Source of the DNA: Dorea sp. AF36-15AT
Lineage (GTDB): Bacteria > Bacillota > Clostridia > Lachnospirales > Lachnospiraceae
Direction of reading: 5' to 3'
Assembly: GCF_003477705.1 (NCBI RefSeq)
Contig: NZ_QUDV01000006.1
Coordinates: forward strand, 1-64,000
Length of the DNA stretch: 64,000 bases
The notes beneath the pieces were generated by a model. That model did no database searches, was not told where the DNA came from, and was given only the letters and a program-made list of their open reading frames with translations. How positions within the stretch are numbered: the stretch's first letter is position 1; each line of letters begins with the position of its first letter. The position numbers were made by a program, and so were the translations under genes. Below are positions 18,938-28,182 of the stretch, one piece after another.

Positions 18938-19001
18938 AATAGAATTTTGATAATTAATCCAAAAATATTCTATTCTTTCCTGGTGGGTTCGTTATTATAA
19001 T
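18938..19001 (+). promoter_or_regulatory. mglBAC promoter region with inverted repeat
   Basis: -10 TATAAT at 18996-19001 with a weak -35 TTCTTT at 18973-18978 (17-bp spacer). An 8-bp inverted repeat AATAGAAT / ATTCTATT (18938-18945, 18967-18974) overlaps the -35 edge. The poor -35 suits an activator-dependent promoter, plausibly driven by the AraC-type response regulator at 23764 (inference). The region 18890-19062 is AT-rich with no ORF. Confidence 0.55.
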
Positions 19002-19062
19002 TAAATTAATCAATTAAGCGAAGGGCTTATAGAACAAAACGACCAAATGGGAGGAAAGAAAA

Positions 19063-20355
19063 ATGAAAAGAAAAGTAATTGCAACAATGCTGGCAGCAAC
19101 GCTTGCATTATCTCTGGCAGGATGTGGAGGATCTTCAGGATCTTCAGGATCTTCAGGTTCATCTGATTCATCAAGTTCTTCAGAGAGCAGCACAGCCAAC
19201 AAAGACAAACCACTGTGCTGGTTTAACCGTCAGCCATCCAACAGCTCAACCGGAGAACTGGATCAGGAGGCACTGAACTTTAACAAAGATACTTATTATG
19301 TAGGATTTGATGCTAACCAGGGTGCTGAACTTCAGGGCCAGATGGTTGTAGATTATATCAAAGCTAATGCGGACAAGATCGACAGAAATGGTGACGGAGT
19401 GATCGGTTACGTACTTGCGATCGGAGATATCGGACATAATGATTCAATTGCACGTACACGTGGTGTTCGTTCAGCTCTTGGTACAGGCGTAGAAGCTGAT
19501 GGCGATGTTGATTCTACTCCGGCAGGAACAAATGTAGACGGATCATCTAAAGTTGTTCAGGATGCAACTCTTGAAATCGATGGAAAGACATTTACGATTC
19601 GTGAGTTGGCTTCTCAGGAAATGAAGAACGCAGCAGGAGCAACATGGGATGCAGCTACAGCCGGTAATGCAATCGGAACATGGACAGCATCATTTGGCGA
19701 TGAGATTGATGTTGTTGTTTCTAACAATGATGGTATGGGAATGTCAATGTTCAATGCATGGGCAAAAGACAGTAAAGTTCCTACATTTGGATATGATGCA
19801 AACAGTGATGCGGTAGCAGCTATCGGCGAAGGATACGGCGGAACAATTTCACAGCATGCAGATGTTCAGGCTTATCTGACACTGAGAGTTCTTCGTAACT
19901 CACTTGACGGAGTAGATATTGACACAGGTATCGGTACAGCTGATGAGGCTGGTAACTGCCTGACAGAAGGTGAAGATTACAGATACAGCGAAGAAGACAG
20001 ATCTTACTACGCATTGAATGTTGCAGTAACAGCTGATAACTACAAAGACTTTACAGATTCTACCAAGGTTTATGACAAGGTTTCTAAGCAGCTGGATTCA
20101 GAGAAGAGCCCATCTAAGAAAGTATGGCTGAACATTTATAACTCATCTGATAATTTCCTGAGTTCTACATATCAGCCACTGCTTGAGAACTACGATGATC
20201 TTCTCAACTTAACTGTAGATTACATCGGTGGAGATGGACAGACAGAGTCTAACATCACAAACCGTCTTGGTAATCCTGGAGAGTATGATGCATTTGCAAT
20301 TAACATGGTTAAGACAGATAACGCAGCAGCATATACATCAATCCTTTCTAACTAA
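19063..20355 (+). CDS. mglB: Galactose/methylgalactoside ABC transporter substrate-binding lipoprotein MglB
   Basis: 430-aa lipid-anchored periplasmic-binding-protein-type receptor. Signal peptide with lipobox LAGC (C21), then a Ser/Gly linker partly encoded by three perfect 9-bp repeats (19129-19155). The mature protein has the EF-hand-like calcium loop DRNGDGVIG (107-115) and the following GHNDSIARTRG segment, equivalent to the calcium loop of E. coli galactose-binding protein, plus the VVSNNDGMGMSMF and FGYDANSDA segments. It is longer than E. coli MglB (about 330 aa), with extra sequence in mid-domain and C-terminus. It heads the mglBAC operon, and galK and galT follow further on, supporting galactose as ligand. 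Confidence 0.92.
   Translation: MKRKVIATMLAATLALSLAGCGGSSGSSGSSGSSDSSSSSESSTANKDKPLCWFNRQPSNSSTGELDQEALNFNKDTYYVGFDANQGAELQGQMVVDYIKANADKIDRNGDGVIGYVLAIGDIGHNDSIARTRGVRSALGTGVEADGDVDSTPAGTNVDGSSKVVQDATLEIDGKTFTIRELASQEMKNAAGATWDAATAGNAIGTWTASFGDEIDVVVSNNDGMGMSMFNAWAKDSKVPTFGYDANSDAVAAIGEGYGGTISQHADVQAYLTLRVLRNSLDGVDIDTGIGTADEAGNCLTEGEDYRYSEEDRSYYALNVAVTADNYKDFTDSTKVYDKVSKQLDSEKSPSKKVWLNIYNSSDNFLSSTYQPLLENYDDLLNLTVDYIGGDGQTESNITNRLGNPGEYDAFAINMVKTDNAAAYTSILSN
19129..19155 (+). repeat. Three tandem copies of a 9-bp repeat in the MglB linker
   Basis: GGATCTTCA is repeated three times head to tail and encodes Gly-Ser-Ser units just after the lipid-anchored cysteine. Such repeats can change copy number by slippage without changing frame. 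Confidence 0.8.
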
Positions 20356-20385
20356 GAAGTAAGTAAAACAGTAAATGAATGAAAT

Positions 20386-20417
20386 AAAGAAGGGCGTCGA
20401 GCTGGATGCCCTTCTTT
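20386..20417 (+). terminator. Intercistronic hairpin between mglB and mglA
   Basis: A perfect 10-bp stem AAAGAAGGGC / GCCCTTCTTT (20386-20395 with 20408-20417) with a 12-nt loop, followed by only a few pyrimidines. It is likely a partial terminator or mRNA-stabilising hairpin that lets the binding protein be made in excess over MglA and MglC, as in many binding-protein transport operons (inference). Confidence 0.75.
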
Positions 20418-20440
20418 CTCTAAGAAAAGGAAGCAGAGCT

Positions 20441-21949
20441 ATGGCAGAGGATAAGAATAAGTACATCTTATCGATTAATGGCATGAGCAAATCATTCGGC
20501 AGGAATAAGGTTCTGAAACATATCGACCTGAATGTCAAACCCGGATCTATCATGGGACTTATGGGTGAGAATGGTGCCGGAAAATCGACAATGATGAAAT
20601 GTCTATTTGGAACCTATCAGAAAGATGAGGGGACAATTATATTAGATGGACGGGAAGTTAATTTCTCAGGTCCGAAGGATGCGCTTGAAAATGGGGTGGC
20701 AATGGTTCATCAGGAGTTGAATCAGTGTCTGGAAAGAAGCGTAGTGGATAATATGTTCCTTGGACGATATCCGAAAAATTCATTCGGAATCGTTGACGAG
20801 GCAAGAATGAAAAAGGAAACGTCGAAGTTGTTCCGAAAGCTTGGAATTACAGTGAGTCTGACGCAGCCGATGAAGAAAATGTCTGTATCGCAGCGTCAGA
20901 TGTGTGAGATCGCAAAAGCGATTTCCTATAATTCAAAGGTGATTGTACTGGACGAGCCAACATCTTCACTGACAGCACCGGAAGTGGAAAAGCTGTTTAA
21001 GATGATGCGGCAATTGAAAGCACAGGGAATTTCGTTGATCTATATTTCTCACAAAATGGACGAGATACTTGATATTTGTGATGAGATATCAGTATTGCGA
21101 GATGGTAATCTGGTTATGACGAAAGATAGCAAGGACACAGATATGAATGAGCTGATCGCAGCCATGGTTGGGCGTTCTCTTGATAACCGTTTTCCACCTG
21201 TGGATAATGAACCGGGAGAGACAGTTTTTTCTGTACAGAATCTCTCGACGAAATATGCACCAAAGCTTCAGAACATTTCGTTTGATATTAGAAAAGGTGA
21301 GATTTTTGGTTTTTATGGTCTGGTTGGTGCCGGAAGAACCGAACTTCTGGAAACTATATTTGGAATGCGTACCAGAGCAGAAGGTAATGTAATATACAAT
21401 GGTAAAATCATGAATTTCAATTCTCCAAGGGAGGCAATGGATCATGGATTTGCATTGATTACGGAGGAAAGAAAGGCAAATGGTCTGTTCCTGAAAGGTG
21501 ACCTTACCTTTAATACGACTATTTCAAATATGAATCATTATAAGAATGGAATTGCATTGTCACATGATCGTATGGTACGTGCAACTGCAGAAAAGATCCG
21601 AATCATGCGTACAAAATGCATGGGACCGGATGATATGATTTCAAGTCTTTCCGGAGGAAACCAGCAGAAGGTTATCTTTGGAAAGTGGTTGGAACGTTCG
21701 CCGAGTATATTTATGATGGATGATCCTACCAGAGGAATCGATGTAGGAGCAAAATATGAGATTTATGAACTGATCATTAATATGGCAAAACAGGGAAAAA
21801 CAATTATTGTAGTTTCTTCTGAGATGCCGGAGATTCTGGGAATTACGAACCGTATTGGAGTAATGTCCAATGGTCGTCTGGCCGGAATCGTTAACACCAA
21901 AGAGACAGATCAGGAAGAATTATTGAGACTCAGTGCAATGTACTTATAA
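20441..21949 (+). CDS. mglA: Galactose/methylgalactoside import ATP-binding protein MglA
   Basis: 502-aa sugar ABC transporter ATPase with two fused nucleotide-binding domains. Domain 1: Walker A GENGAGKST (42-50), signature MSVSQRQM, Walker B IVLDEPTSSLT. Domain 2: degenerate Walker A GLVGAGRTE, signature LSGGNQQK, FMMDDPTRGIDVG. Start ATG 20441 is set by AAAAGGAAG at 20425-20433; an in-frame ATG at 20375 lies before the mglB-mglA hairpin and would put the hairpin in the coding sequence. It energises uptake through MglC. Confidence 0.93.
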   Translation: MAEDKNKYILSINGMSKSFGRNKVLKHIDLNVKPGSIMGLMGENGAGKSTMMKCLFGTYQKDEGTIILDGREVNFSGPKDALENGVAMVHQELNQCLERSVVDNMFLGRYPKNSFGIVDEARMKKETSKLFRKLGITVSLTQPMKKMSVSQRQMCEIAKAISYNSKVIVLDEPTSSLTAPEVEKLFKMMRQLKAQGISLIYISHKMDEILDICDEISVLRDGNLVMTKDSKDTDMNELIAAMVGRSLDNRFPPVDNEPGETVFSVQNLSTKYAPKLQNISFDIRKGEIFGFYGLVGAGRTELLETIFGMRTRAEGNVIYNGKIMNFNSPREAMDHGFALITEERKANGLFLKGDLTFNTTISNMNHYKNGIALSHDRMVRATAEKIRIMRTKCMGPDDMISSLSGGNQQKVIFGKWLERSPSIFMMDDPTRGIDVGAKYEIYELIINMAKQGKTIIVVSSEMPEILGITNRIGVMSNGRLAGIVNTKETDQEELLRLSAMYL

Positions 21950-21967
21950 TAGAGAGGAGCAGTGAAT

Positions 21968-23620
21968 ATGGCAGAGAACAGTGTAATTCTTTCGGTTGAA
22001 GAAGAAGCAAAGCTTTTGCAGCCGATTGATGAATACGTTGGTAAAATACAGGATCAGATTGACGCACTTCGCGTTGATGGAACCGATCAGGTTAATAATA
22101 TCAGCAATTGTATTGCAATTGCGAAAGAAAACAAGAATTTATCAAAAGAAGAACAGGCAAAACTTATTGCTGAGTATAAACAAGAACTGGAAAAAGCAAA
22201 ATCAGTAGAAAATGCTAATAAGCAGGAAGTCACCAGGTTGATTGCAGAAGCAGAAAGTTATCTTGCCAAGCATTACAATAGCGAGTATTACGATATTGTT
22301 GCAAAGAGCTGTGAGGCAGAAAAGAAAGCAGAAAACAGTAATTATGATAAGCTGAAACAGGATCTTCAGACTGAACATAAGCAGAGACTGAATAGTTTGA
22401 AAGATGCAGAAGACATCAAAGCAGAAAAGTATAATTATAAGAATAAACTGTTTGATGCTCAGATGGCACATGAATCCAGAATCCAGGAGATCAAAGACAG
22501 AAGACATGATGCATTTATGCATAAGTTCCATCTGATCGACCTTCTGAGAATGTCTAAATTCACGTTTGCACAGAAACGTATCCAGAGTTGGGAAAACTAT
22601 AAATATTCGTTTAATGTATCTCAGTTCCTGTACAAAAACGGTCTGTATATTGTTATCATTATGATTTTTATTGCATTGTGTATCATTACACCGATGGTGA
22701 AAAATGCTCAGCTGCTTACAGTAACCAATATTCTGAACATTTTACAGCAGGCATCGCCGCGTATGTTCCTGGCTCTTGGTGTTGCAGGACTGATTCTTCT
22801 GACAGGTACGGACCTTTCTGTAGGACGTATGGTTGGTATGGGTATGGTTACAGCAACGATCATTATGCATAACGGTATTAATACAGGTAGTGTGTTTGGT
22901 CACATTTTTGACTTTTCTGCTATGGCACCTGTGCAGAAAGCATTACTGGCATTAGCTACATGTATTTTCCTTACAACTATGTTTGCGATGATCGCCGGAT
23001 TTTTTATGGCAAGGTTTAAGATGCATCCGTTCATTTCGACGATGGCAAATATGCTGATCATCTTTGGACTCGTAACTTATGCTACCAAGGGTGTTTCGTT
23101 TGGTGCAATTGATGCTGCTATTCCAAATATTTTTATTCCACAGATCGGTAAGTTCCCGACAATTATTCTTTGGGCTGCAGCAGCAGTATTTGTCGTATGG
23201 TTTATCTGGAATAAGACAACATTTGGTAAGAACCTGTATGCAGTAGGAGGAAATCCGGAGGCAGCAGCAGTATCTGGTATTTCTGTATTCAAGGTGACAA
23301 TGGGAGCATTCATTCTGGCTGGTATTCTGTATGGATGTGGATCATGGCTGGAATGCAACCGAATGATCGGTTCAGGAAGTGCAGCTTATGGACAGGGATG
23401 GGATATGGATGCCATTGCAGCCTGTGTGGTTGGTGGTGTGTCATTTACCGGTGGTATCGGTAAGATCTCAGGTGTAGTAACTGGTGTGCTGATCTTTACA
23501 TCACTTACATACTCTTTGACAATTCTTGGAATTGATACCAACCTTCAGTTCATTTTTGAAGGAATTATTATTCTTGCAGCGGTTACGCTTGACTGTCTGA
23601 AATATGTACAGAAGAAATAA
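21968..23620 (+). CDS. mglC: Galactose/methylgalactoside ABC transporter permease MglC with long coiled-coil N-terminal extension
   Basis: 550-aa permease. Residues ~222-550 are a normal BPD_transp_2 sugar permease with several membrane helices, including the LTGTDLSVGRMVGMG motif and the ATKGVSFGAID and VGGVSFTGGIGK segments. Residues 1-~220 are an added hydrophilic, Lys/Glu/Asn-rich, helical region of probable coiled coil facing the cytoplasm; E. coli MglC (336 aa) lacks it. ATG 21968 is preferred to GTG 21962 because AGAGGAG (21953-21959) is better spaced. What the extension does is unknown; interaction with MglA or a regulator is conceivable. Confidence 0.9.
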   Translation: MAENSVILSVEEEAKLLQPIDEYVGKIQDQIDALRVDGTDQVNNISNCIAIAKENKNLSKEEQAKLIAEYKQELEKAKSVENANKQEVTRLIAEAESYLAKHYNSEYYDIVAKSCEAEKKAENSNYDKLKQDLQTEHKQRLNSLKDAEDIKAEKYNYKNKLFDAQMAHESRIQEIKDRRHDAFMHKFHLIDLLRMSKFTFAQKRIQSWENYKYSFNVSQFLYKNGLYIVIIMIFIALCIITPMVKNAQLLTVTNILNILQQASPRMFLALGVAGLILLTGTDLSVGRMVGMGMVTATIIMHNGINTGSVFGHIFDFSAMAPVQKALLALATCIFLTTMFAMIAGFFMARFKMHPFISTMANMLIIFGLVTYATKGVSFGAIDAAIPNIFIPQIGKFPTIILWAAAAVFVVWFIWNKTTFGKNLYAVGGNPEAAAVSGISVFKVTMGAFILAGILYGCGSWLECNRMIGSGSAAYGQGWDMDAIAACVVGGVSFTGGIGKISGVVTGVLIFTSLTYSLTILGIDTNLQFIFEGIIILAAVTLDCLKYVQKK

Positions 23621-23640
23621 TTAGAAAAACAGTAATGAGC

Positions 23641-23685
23641 AAGCCGCCTTTATTCGTCGGATAGAGATGAAAAAGGCGGCTTTTA
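23641..23685 (+). terminator. Rho-independent terminator after mglC
   Basis: The 10-bp GC-rich stem AAGCCGCCTT / AAGGCGGCTT (23641-23650 with 23673-23682) and a TTTTA tail end the mglBAC transcript. Confidence 0.9.
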
Positions 23686-23716
23686 CGATATGATTGTTTA
23701 GTATCATATTATTTTC

Positions 23717-23725
23717 TGATATAAT
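23717..23725 (+). promoter_or_regulatory. Extended -10 promoter for the sensor/gal operon
   Basis: TGATATAAT (TG at 23717-23718, TATAAT at 23720-23725) is an extended -10 element that can work with a poor -35. The AraC-type regulator gene starts 39 bp later. Confidence 0.6.
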
Positions 23726-23763
23726 GATAACAGAAGTCCGGAGCGTGACAGAGGGGTATTAGA

Positions 23764-25368
23764 ATGGAACAATACAAAGTGATCCTGGTAGATGATGAAG
23801 TGGAAGTGATTGATGCGATGCAGGCATTAATCCATTGGGATGAACTGGGATTTGAAGTGGTAGGCAGTGCGACAAACGGAGTGAAGGCACTGGAACTTGT
23901 GGAAAAACTTCAGCCGGATGTGGTGTTGACGGATATTAAGATGCCATATATGGATGGGCTGGAGTTAGCAAGAAGATTGAATAAGGACTATCCGAATATC
24001 TATATTCTGCTGTGTACAGGGTTTGATGAATTTGAATATGCGCAAGAAGCAGTACACCTTGAGATTAAGGAATATATGCTGAAACCGATCAATGCATCGG
24101 AATTATCCACAGGTCTGACAAAGTTGAAAGATACCCTGGATCGTGAGCGTGAAGAAAAATTAAATGTGCGTAAGCTGGAAGATTATTTTAAGGAAGTATT
24201 GCCTGCATTGCGTTCAAATTTATTCGTGTCATTAATAGAAGGTCGGATCAGCGAACAGGAATATCAGAGATTTCTTTCTGCATACCGAGTGGAAATGCAG
24301 GGTCCGCTGTATTGCTGTGTGATCTTCCATACATCCAGCACTCATGTGCCGGATGGTGTAGATCCTGTGCTTTTGTCAATGTCAGTTGAACGGGAAATCA
24401 AGGAGCGCCTGGCGACAGAATGGAAATGTCAGGAATTTATATATCTGGGGAATACACTCCTAATCGTGGAACTGGAGATGGAAGAGAAAATTGCGGAATT
24501 AACAGATGCGTGTGACCGGTTCTGCAGATGGGCATATCGGATTATGGGAGCAGTTGTAACTGCAGGAATAGGAAGAACAAGTGATAGTCTGTTTCATATC
24601 CATCTTTCTTATGAAGGTGCACGGGAAGCGGTGTCTTACAGAGTTCTGTATGGAACGAAACGTGCGATCAGTATCGGAGAGATTGTGCCGAAGGAACAGA
24701 ATCTGACCATACAGGCAGAAGAGACCCGGATGCAGGAATTATTTCGGGCAGTGCATGTAGGTAATCAGGAAAAGATTGAAAAGGCGGTTAAAAAAGAAAT
24801 TGAGATATTGCATAAAAACGCAGATACGATCGAACAGTATCGTTTGGCAACAATGGAGATTGTGAGTGGCTTTTACAGATTCTGTGTAAATAATTCAATA
24901 GATTTTAATGGAATATCCAAAGATATGCAGAGCAACTATGAAAAAGTACCGGAGATGGATGAAAGTACACTTGCGGCATGGCTGATAGAAGTATCCATGA
25001 CGATTAGTGATATGTTAAAGAAGGCAAGGAACAGTACATCCAGAAGGCTTGTAACAGAGGCACAGAATCTGGTTAAGAATCGCTATATGGAAGCAGAAAT
25101 ATCACTGGATGAAGTGTGTTCGGTACTTGGGGTATCTAATTCCTATTTTTCCTCGGTGTTTAAAAAGGAGACAGGCAAGCCATTTATTACATATCTGACA
25201 GATTACAGAATGGACATTGCGGCAGATCTGATGGTAAATACGAATGATAAGAGTTATACGATTGCGGAGAAAGTCGGATATCCGGATGCTAATTATTTCA
25301 GTTATGTGTTTAAAAAGAGATTCGGAGTATCTCCGTCCAAGTACAGAACAAAGTATCTGCAAAAATAA
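23764..25368 (+). CDS. AraC-type response regulator (YesN family)
   Basis: 534-aa two-component transcription factor. The receiver domain (1-~120) has the acidic pair D10-D11, phospho-acceptor D57 in LTDIKMP and the late KPI lysine. A ~300-residue middle region follows. The C-terminal AraC/XylS DNA-binding domain (about 430-534) has two helix-turn-helix units, ending in the family signature VGYPDANYFSYVFKKRFGVSPSKYR. Paired with the histidine kinase immediately downstream. It lies between mglBAC and galKT, so it probably activates these galactose genes on sugar sensing (inference). Confidence 0.93.
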   Translation: MEQYKVILVDDEVEVIDAMQALIHWDELGFEVVGSATNGVKALELVEKLQPDVVLTDIKMPYMDGLELARRLNKDYPNIYILLCTGFDEFEYAQEAVHLEIKEYMLKPINASELSTGLTKLKDTLDREREEKLNVRKLEDYFKEVLPALRSNLFVSLIEGRISEQEYQRFLSAYRVEMQGPLYCCVIFHTSSTHVPDGVDPVLLSMSVEREIKERLATEWKCQEFIYLGNTLLIVELEMEEKIAELTDACDRFCRWAYRIMGAVVTAGIGRTSDSLFHIHLSYEGAREAVSYRVLYGTKRAISIGEIVPKEQNLTIQAEETRMQELFRAVHVGNQEKIEKAVKKEIEILHKNADTIEQYRLATMEIVSGFYRFCVNNSIDFNGISKDMQSNYEKVPEMDESTLAAWLIEVSMTISDMLKKARNSTSRRLVTEAQNLVKNRYMEAEISLDEVCSVLGVSNSYFSSVFKKETGKPFITYLTDYRMDIAADLMVNTNDKSYTIAEKVGYPDANYFSYVFKKRFGVSPSKYRTKYLQK

Positions 25369-25391
25369 GCTGGCTATGAGGGCAGAACAGA

Positions 25392-27239
25392 ATGAAAGAT
25401 ATGAAGAACGATTCCGGAATAAGGAAAACCTTTGCCAAATTTAATATACAGTCGATTATTCTGTCTGTACTGATGACATTGTCTCTTGTAACAGTTACGG
25501 TTATGGGTTTTCTGCTGTATCATCGTTTTAAACTGGCATCGGATAAGAGCGCAGTGGCGAATACAGAAATGACGGTAGAAAGTACAATAGACAGATTGAA
25601 TTCATCACTTCTGGATCTTCGACAGATTTCGGATGCAGCAAATTATAATATTGTGCAGGAATATGATATTTCCAGTCAGGAATTTACCAGGCAGTTCAGT
25701 ATGCTGTATGAAACGAATGTAGATAAGATTCAGAGCCTTGCCCTGTATGGATATGATGGGATGCTGATTGAGTCAGAACCAGTGGCGACAGTTAAGGATA
25801 ATGTTAAAGTTGCCGAGCAGAAATGGTACCAGGACGCCAGATCCGAGATAGAAAATATTCACTTTTCCACACCGCATGTTCAGAATCTGTTTGATGACGG
25901 AACATTTCGCTATCATCGGGTGGTGTCATTGAGTCGTTCGGTGGATATTAATGATGGCAGTACATCAGGCAGCGGTGTGTTGCTTGTGGATATGAAATAT
26001 TCGGTACTTGAAGATATGCTGGAGCGGATCAATGAGACATCGAGTGGAATCTATTATTATCTGTGCAGCAGAGATGGAGAGATTATTTATCATCCCCGGT
26101 GGACGGAGATTAACAGGGGACTTTTTAAGGAAAAGAATAATAAAGCGGCATCTTATGAGGATGGAATCTATGAGATGAAGACGGACGGACAGAAAGAGAA
26201 TATAGTAGTGGGAAGTGTTGCGTATACGGGCTGGAAGCTGATCGGTGTGGTGCCGGAGAGTGTGCAGGAAACCAGTATTAATAAATTCCGATATTACATT
26301 ATTACAACAATTCTCATTCTGGTGATGATGTTGCTTCAGGTTAACCGTTTTATTTCCAGAAAGATATCCAGACCGATCAGAGAGTTAGATGAATCTGTTA
26401 AGGCATATGAAGCCGGAGCAATGCCAGATATTTATATCGGTGGATCGGCAGAAATTCGTCATCTGGGATATTCGGTACAGAAATCATATGAACAAATTGA
26501 AGCGCTGATGAAAGAGATTATTCAACAGCAAACAGAAAGACGAAAAAGTGAGCTGGATGCACTTCAGAGTCAGATTAACCCACATTTTCTCTATAACACA
26601 TTGGAATCAATCACCTGGATGATCGAGGCGCAGAGAAATAAAGAAGCGGTTGTGATGATCTCAGAGCTTGCAAAACTTCTTCGTGTAAGTTTATCCAGGG
26701 GAAAGACGATTATCTCTATTGGAGACGAATTGCAGCACAGCAGAAGTTATATGAATATTCAGCGTGTACGCTATAAAGAACGATTTAAGGTAGAGTTTCT
26801 GATAGATGAAGAGATTAAAAATTACTGTATTGTAAAACTGGTGATTCAACCGCTTCTGGAAAATGCAATATATTATGGAGTAGGTAATATGGATGAGGAT
26901 GATGATGGTCAGATCCTTATACGTGGAGAGAAGAAAGGTGAAGATATTTACATCAGCATAGAGGATAATGGAATGGGTATGCCGGAAGACATAAGGAGTA
27001 ATATTCTGACAGATAACAGTAAAGTTCCAAAACATGGTTCCGGGGTAGGGGTGATCAATGTTCATTCCAGAATCAGTCTTATGTTTGGTCCGGAATATGG
27101 ACTAGAAGTATACAGTGAGTTGGATGAAGGGACGAAAGTTGTGATTCATATTCCGGCTATTCCTTATACAAAAGAAAATGCGGAACAATTAGAAAAGCAA
27201 ACATATGGACAGAGGAGGATGCCGGATGAAGAAGAGTAA
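25392..27239 (+). CDS. Sensor histidine kinase (YesM/LytS-like)
   Basis: 615-aa membrane kinase. Transmembrane helix 1 is at about 18-40, an extracytoplasmic Cache-like sensor domain follows (about 41-295), then transmembrane helix 2 (about 300-318), a HAMP region with the RKISRPIRELDESV segment, the His_kinase domain with phospho-acceptor H398 in QINPHFLYNTLE, and an ATPase domain with the N box PLLENAIYYG and GSGVGVINVHSR. It pairs with the response regulator 23 bp upstream. Two sugar-binding-like proteins are encoded directly downstream, the first overlapping by 14 nt, a setting known for binding-protein-assisted sensing. Confidence 0.93.
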   Translation: MKDMKNDSGIRKTFAKFNIQSIILSVLMTLSLVTVTVMGFLLYHRFKLASDKSAVANTEMTVESTIDRLNSSLLDLRQISDAANYNIVQEYDISSQEFTRQFSMLYETNVDKIQSLALYGYDGMLIESEPVATVKDNVKVAEQKWYQDARSEIENIHFSTPHVQNLFDDGTFRYHRVVSLSRSVDINDGSTSGSGVLLVDMKYSVLEDMLERINETSSGIYYYLCSRDGEIIYHPRWTEINRGLFKEKNNKAASYEDGIYEMKTDGQKENIVVGSVAYTGWKLIGVVPESVQETSINKFRYYIITTILILVMMLLQVNRFISRKISRPIRELDESVKAYEAGAMPDIYIGGSAEIRHLGYSVQKSYEQIEALMKEIIQQQTERRKSELDALQSQINPHFLYNTLESITWMIEAQRNKEAVVMISELAKLLRVSLSRGKTIISIGDELQHSRSYMNIQRVRYKERFKVEFLIDEEIKNYCIVKLVIQPLLENAIYYGVGNMDEDDDGQILIRGEKKGEDIYISIEDNGMGMPEDIRSNILTDNSKVPKHGSGVGVINVHSRISLMFGPEYGLEVYSELDEGTKVVIHIPAIPYTKENAEQLEKQTYGQRRMPDEEE

Positions 27240-28182
27240 ATTCAGATTTATGGCAGCAGAGGTGATTCTTTTTGTTTTAACGCTGTTTTTTGTATATAAG
27301 ATATTTAATCAGAATGTCGAAGAACCAAGGGTGGCAATCATTCTCCCGGAGTCAGGAGATCAACGTTGGGATGCATTGATTGAAGGAATGAAACAGTCAG
27401 CAAGTCTGAATAAGATTCATCTTATTATTTGTAATACAGATGAGATTGAGGATGCTGATGTTGAGCGGGAAGCAATCAGAGAACAGTTGGATAATCAGGT
27501 AGATGCATTTATTATATGTCCGTCGCCCGGAAGTGAGACAAAGGAAATGCTGGAGAATGAGTGTGCAGACATACCGATATTGCTGATCACAGAAGATATC
27601 TATGATGAAGAGCAGAAAGCATCTGGTCTGCCGGTGATTAAGCCGGATTATTATGAAATTGGTCAGACATTGGCGGCGCACTTGCAGGAAGATGGACAAC
27701 GGCGAATTGGCGTAGTGGCTGGATGGAGAAAAAGTGATATCAGTGACAACGGTGTCAGAGGACTGAATGATGCACTGGAAGGCACAGATTGTGAGATTGC
27801 CTGGTACTATTACAATCAAAAGGAAAAGAAGGCATCTGAAATGGTGAGTGTGAAGGAGAAGGTAGATGCGATGGTTGTACTGGATCCCGATGCGTTGGTT
27901 GAACTTGGGGAACAGGCGGAAAACGGCACTTATTACGGAGCAGAAATATACGGTATTGGCAGCAGTGTTAAATCTATCGCATTGTTGGATTATGGATATA
28001 TTACAGATATTGTACTTCTTGATGGATATGAGATTGGTTATAAGAGCGTAGAGGAAATTGCTGAAAAATTGAATCACAGATTCTACCAGTTGGAAAGCTG
28101 TAACACAGGAGTCAGAGAGCTTGATGGGGAAGAGCTGTTTTCAGATGATGATATGGAAAGGTTGTTGTATTCTTATGAGTAA
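27226..28182 (+). CDS. Membrane-anchored sugar-binding-like protein, probable accessory sensor
   Basis: 318-aa protein with an uncleaved-looking N-terminal transmembrane helix (about 8-27, FMAAEVILFVLTLFFVY) and then a periplasmic-binding-protein fold starting PRVAIILPESGDQRWDALIEGM. No lipobox cysteine is seen. The start 27226 is set by AGAGGAGG (27211-27218) and lies inside the end of the kinase gene. It resembles XylFII, the membrane-tethered xylose-binding protein that works with a LytS-type kinase in Clostridium beijerinckii, so a sensor role rather than transport is likely; no permease is adjacent. The ligand is unproven. Confidence 0.8.
   Translation: MKKSKFRFMAAEVILFVLTLFFVYKIFNQNVEEPRVAIILPESGDQRWDALIEGMKQSASLNKIHLIICNTDEIEDADVEREAIREQLDNQVDAFIICPSPGSETKEMLENECADIPILLITEDIYDEEQKASGLPVIKPDYYEIGQTLAAHLQEDGQRRIGVVAGWRKSDISDNGVRGLNDALEGTDCEIAWYYYNQKEKKASEMVSVKEKVDAMVVLDPDALVELGEQAENGTYYGAEIYGIGSSVKSIALLDYGYITDIVLLDGYEIGYKSVEEIAEKLNHRFYQLESCNTGVRELDGEELFSDDDMERLLYSYE

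Noticed and set aside
19129..19155. Short direct repeats considered as a CRISPR or satellite
   Set aside because: Three adjacent 9-bp units in frame inside mglB, without spacers, encoding a Gly-Ser linker.
20375..20440. N-terminal extension of MglA from the upstream ATG
   Set aside because: It would translate through the mglB-mglA hairpin and lacks a ribosome site; ATG 20441 has a good one.
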